Below are positions 63,824 through 64,000 of a DNA stretch of 64,000 bases, piece by piece; within the stretch, counting starts at the first letter, position 1, and each line of letters starts with the position of its first letter. This stretch comes from Paraescarpia echinospica (taxonomy: Eukaryota; Annelida; Polychaeta; Sabellida; Siboglinidae), in the NCBI GenBank assembly GCA_020002185.1, contig CM034531.1, positions 72,710,145-72,774,144 of the forward strand, in the 5' to 3' direction. Both the position numbers and the translations under genes were made by a program. The notes under the pieces were generated by a model, which was not told the DNA's origin, made no database searches, and worked only from the letters and a program-made list of their open reading frames with translations.

Positions 63824-64000
63824 GCAACTTGACTTGTCTTCATCTCTCTTCCTGTACTGCCCAGGGTTCTCTTCCACCCCACTCCTGACATTTCGATGTA
63901 TCTTTCCATTTTGGTCTAAATACCCCAGTAATCTACCCAGCCCCATGCACGCACGCACGTGCGAACGCATGCACACATGCACCTGATACACACATCCAAC
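63824..64000. other. Window edge, nothing recognised
   Basis: Short GC-richer sequence with ACGCACG runs. No feature supported. Confidence 0.5.

Overview
The window is nuclear DNA from an animal, most likely a lophotrochozoan invertebrate (a mollusc would fit; the species cannot be resolved). Support comes from spliced genes with GT-AG introns, two conserved metazoan single-copy genes, and CR1-like, L2-like and Ty3-type retroelements. Microsatellites are abundant and there are several kilobase-scale minisatellites.

Two host genes lie tail to tail at the left. RECK (+ strand) enters from outside the window and ends here: four exons at 295-2709 encode the last Kazal module, the conserved C-terminal region and a hydrophobic GPI-type tail, followed by a long 3' UTR to about 4620. 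SUGCT (- strand, succinate--hydroxymethylglutarate CoA-transferase, class III CoA-transferase) is complete. I could place 14 exons from 33080 down to 6437, all phase-compatible, giving a 458-residue protein with an apparent mitochondrial presequence. Its first exon lies next to a CpG-rich block (33430-33830) that looks like a promoter, possibly bidirectional.

The SUGCT introns are heavily expanded: a 57-bp array (7327-10772), a 17-bp array (12522-13540), two L2-like LINE pieces (13955-16215), a 34-bp array (16494-17718), a 41-bp array (18991-19163), a 16/21-bp array (19392-21170), two long GT tracts (22977-23326) and a Ty3-type LTR element (25785-30676). The 57-bp and 34-bp arrays each begin exactly at an exon boundary. 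Their units carry copies of the neighbouring 3' or 5' splice site, so the gene has dozens of decoy splice sites next to the real ones. The Ty3 element is one insertion (5-bp target duplication) whose inside was later inverted.

From 33.8 kb rightward I see no host gene I can defend. The region is a stack of repeats: a 54-bp array open over 2.4 kb (35789-38764); a 5'-truncated LINE with an intact partial RT frame and a perfect 12-bp target duplication (41860-43264); a 10.5-kb long-TIR DNA element (44111-54585) holding a CR1-like LINE, itself split by a TTAA-flanked foldback element with tRNA-like arms, and a second TIR element (51039-54148); a pair of near-identical 275-bp inverted repeats (59121 and 63549); and a 29-bp array (59879-61510). 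The nesting gives a relative order of insertions that can be read directly from the sequence.
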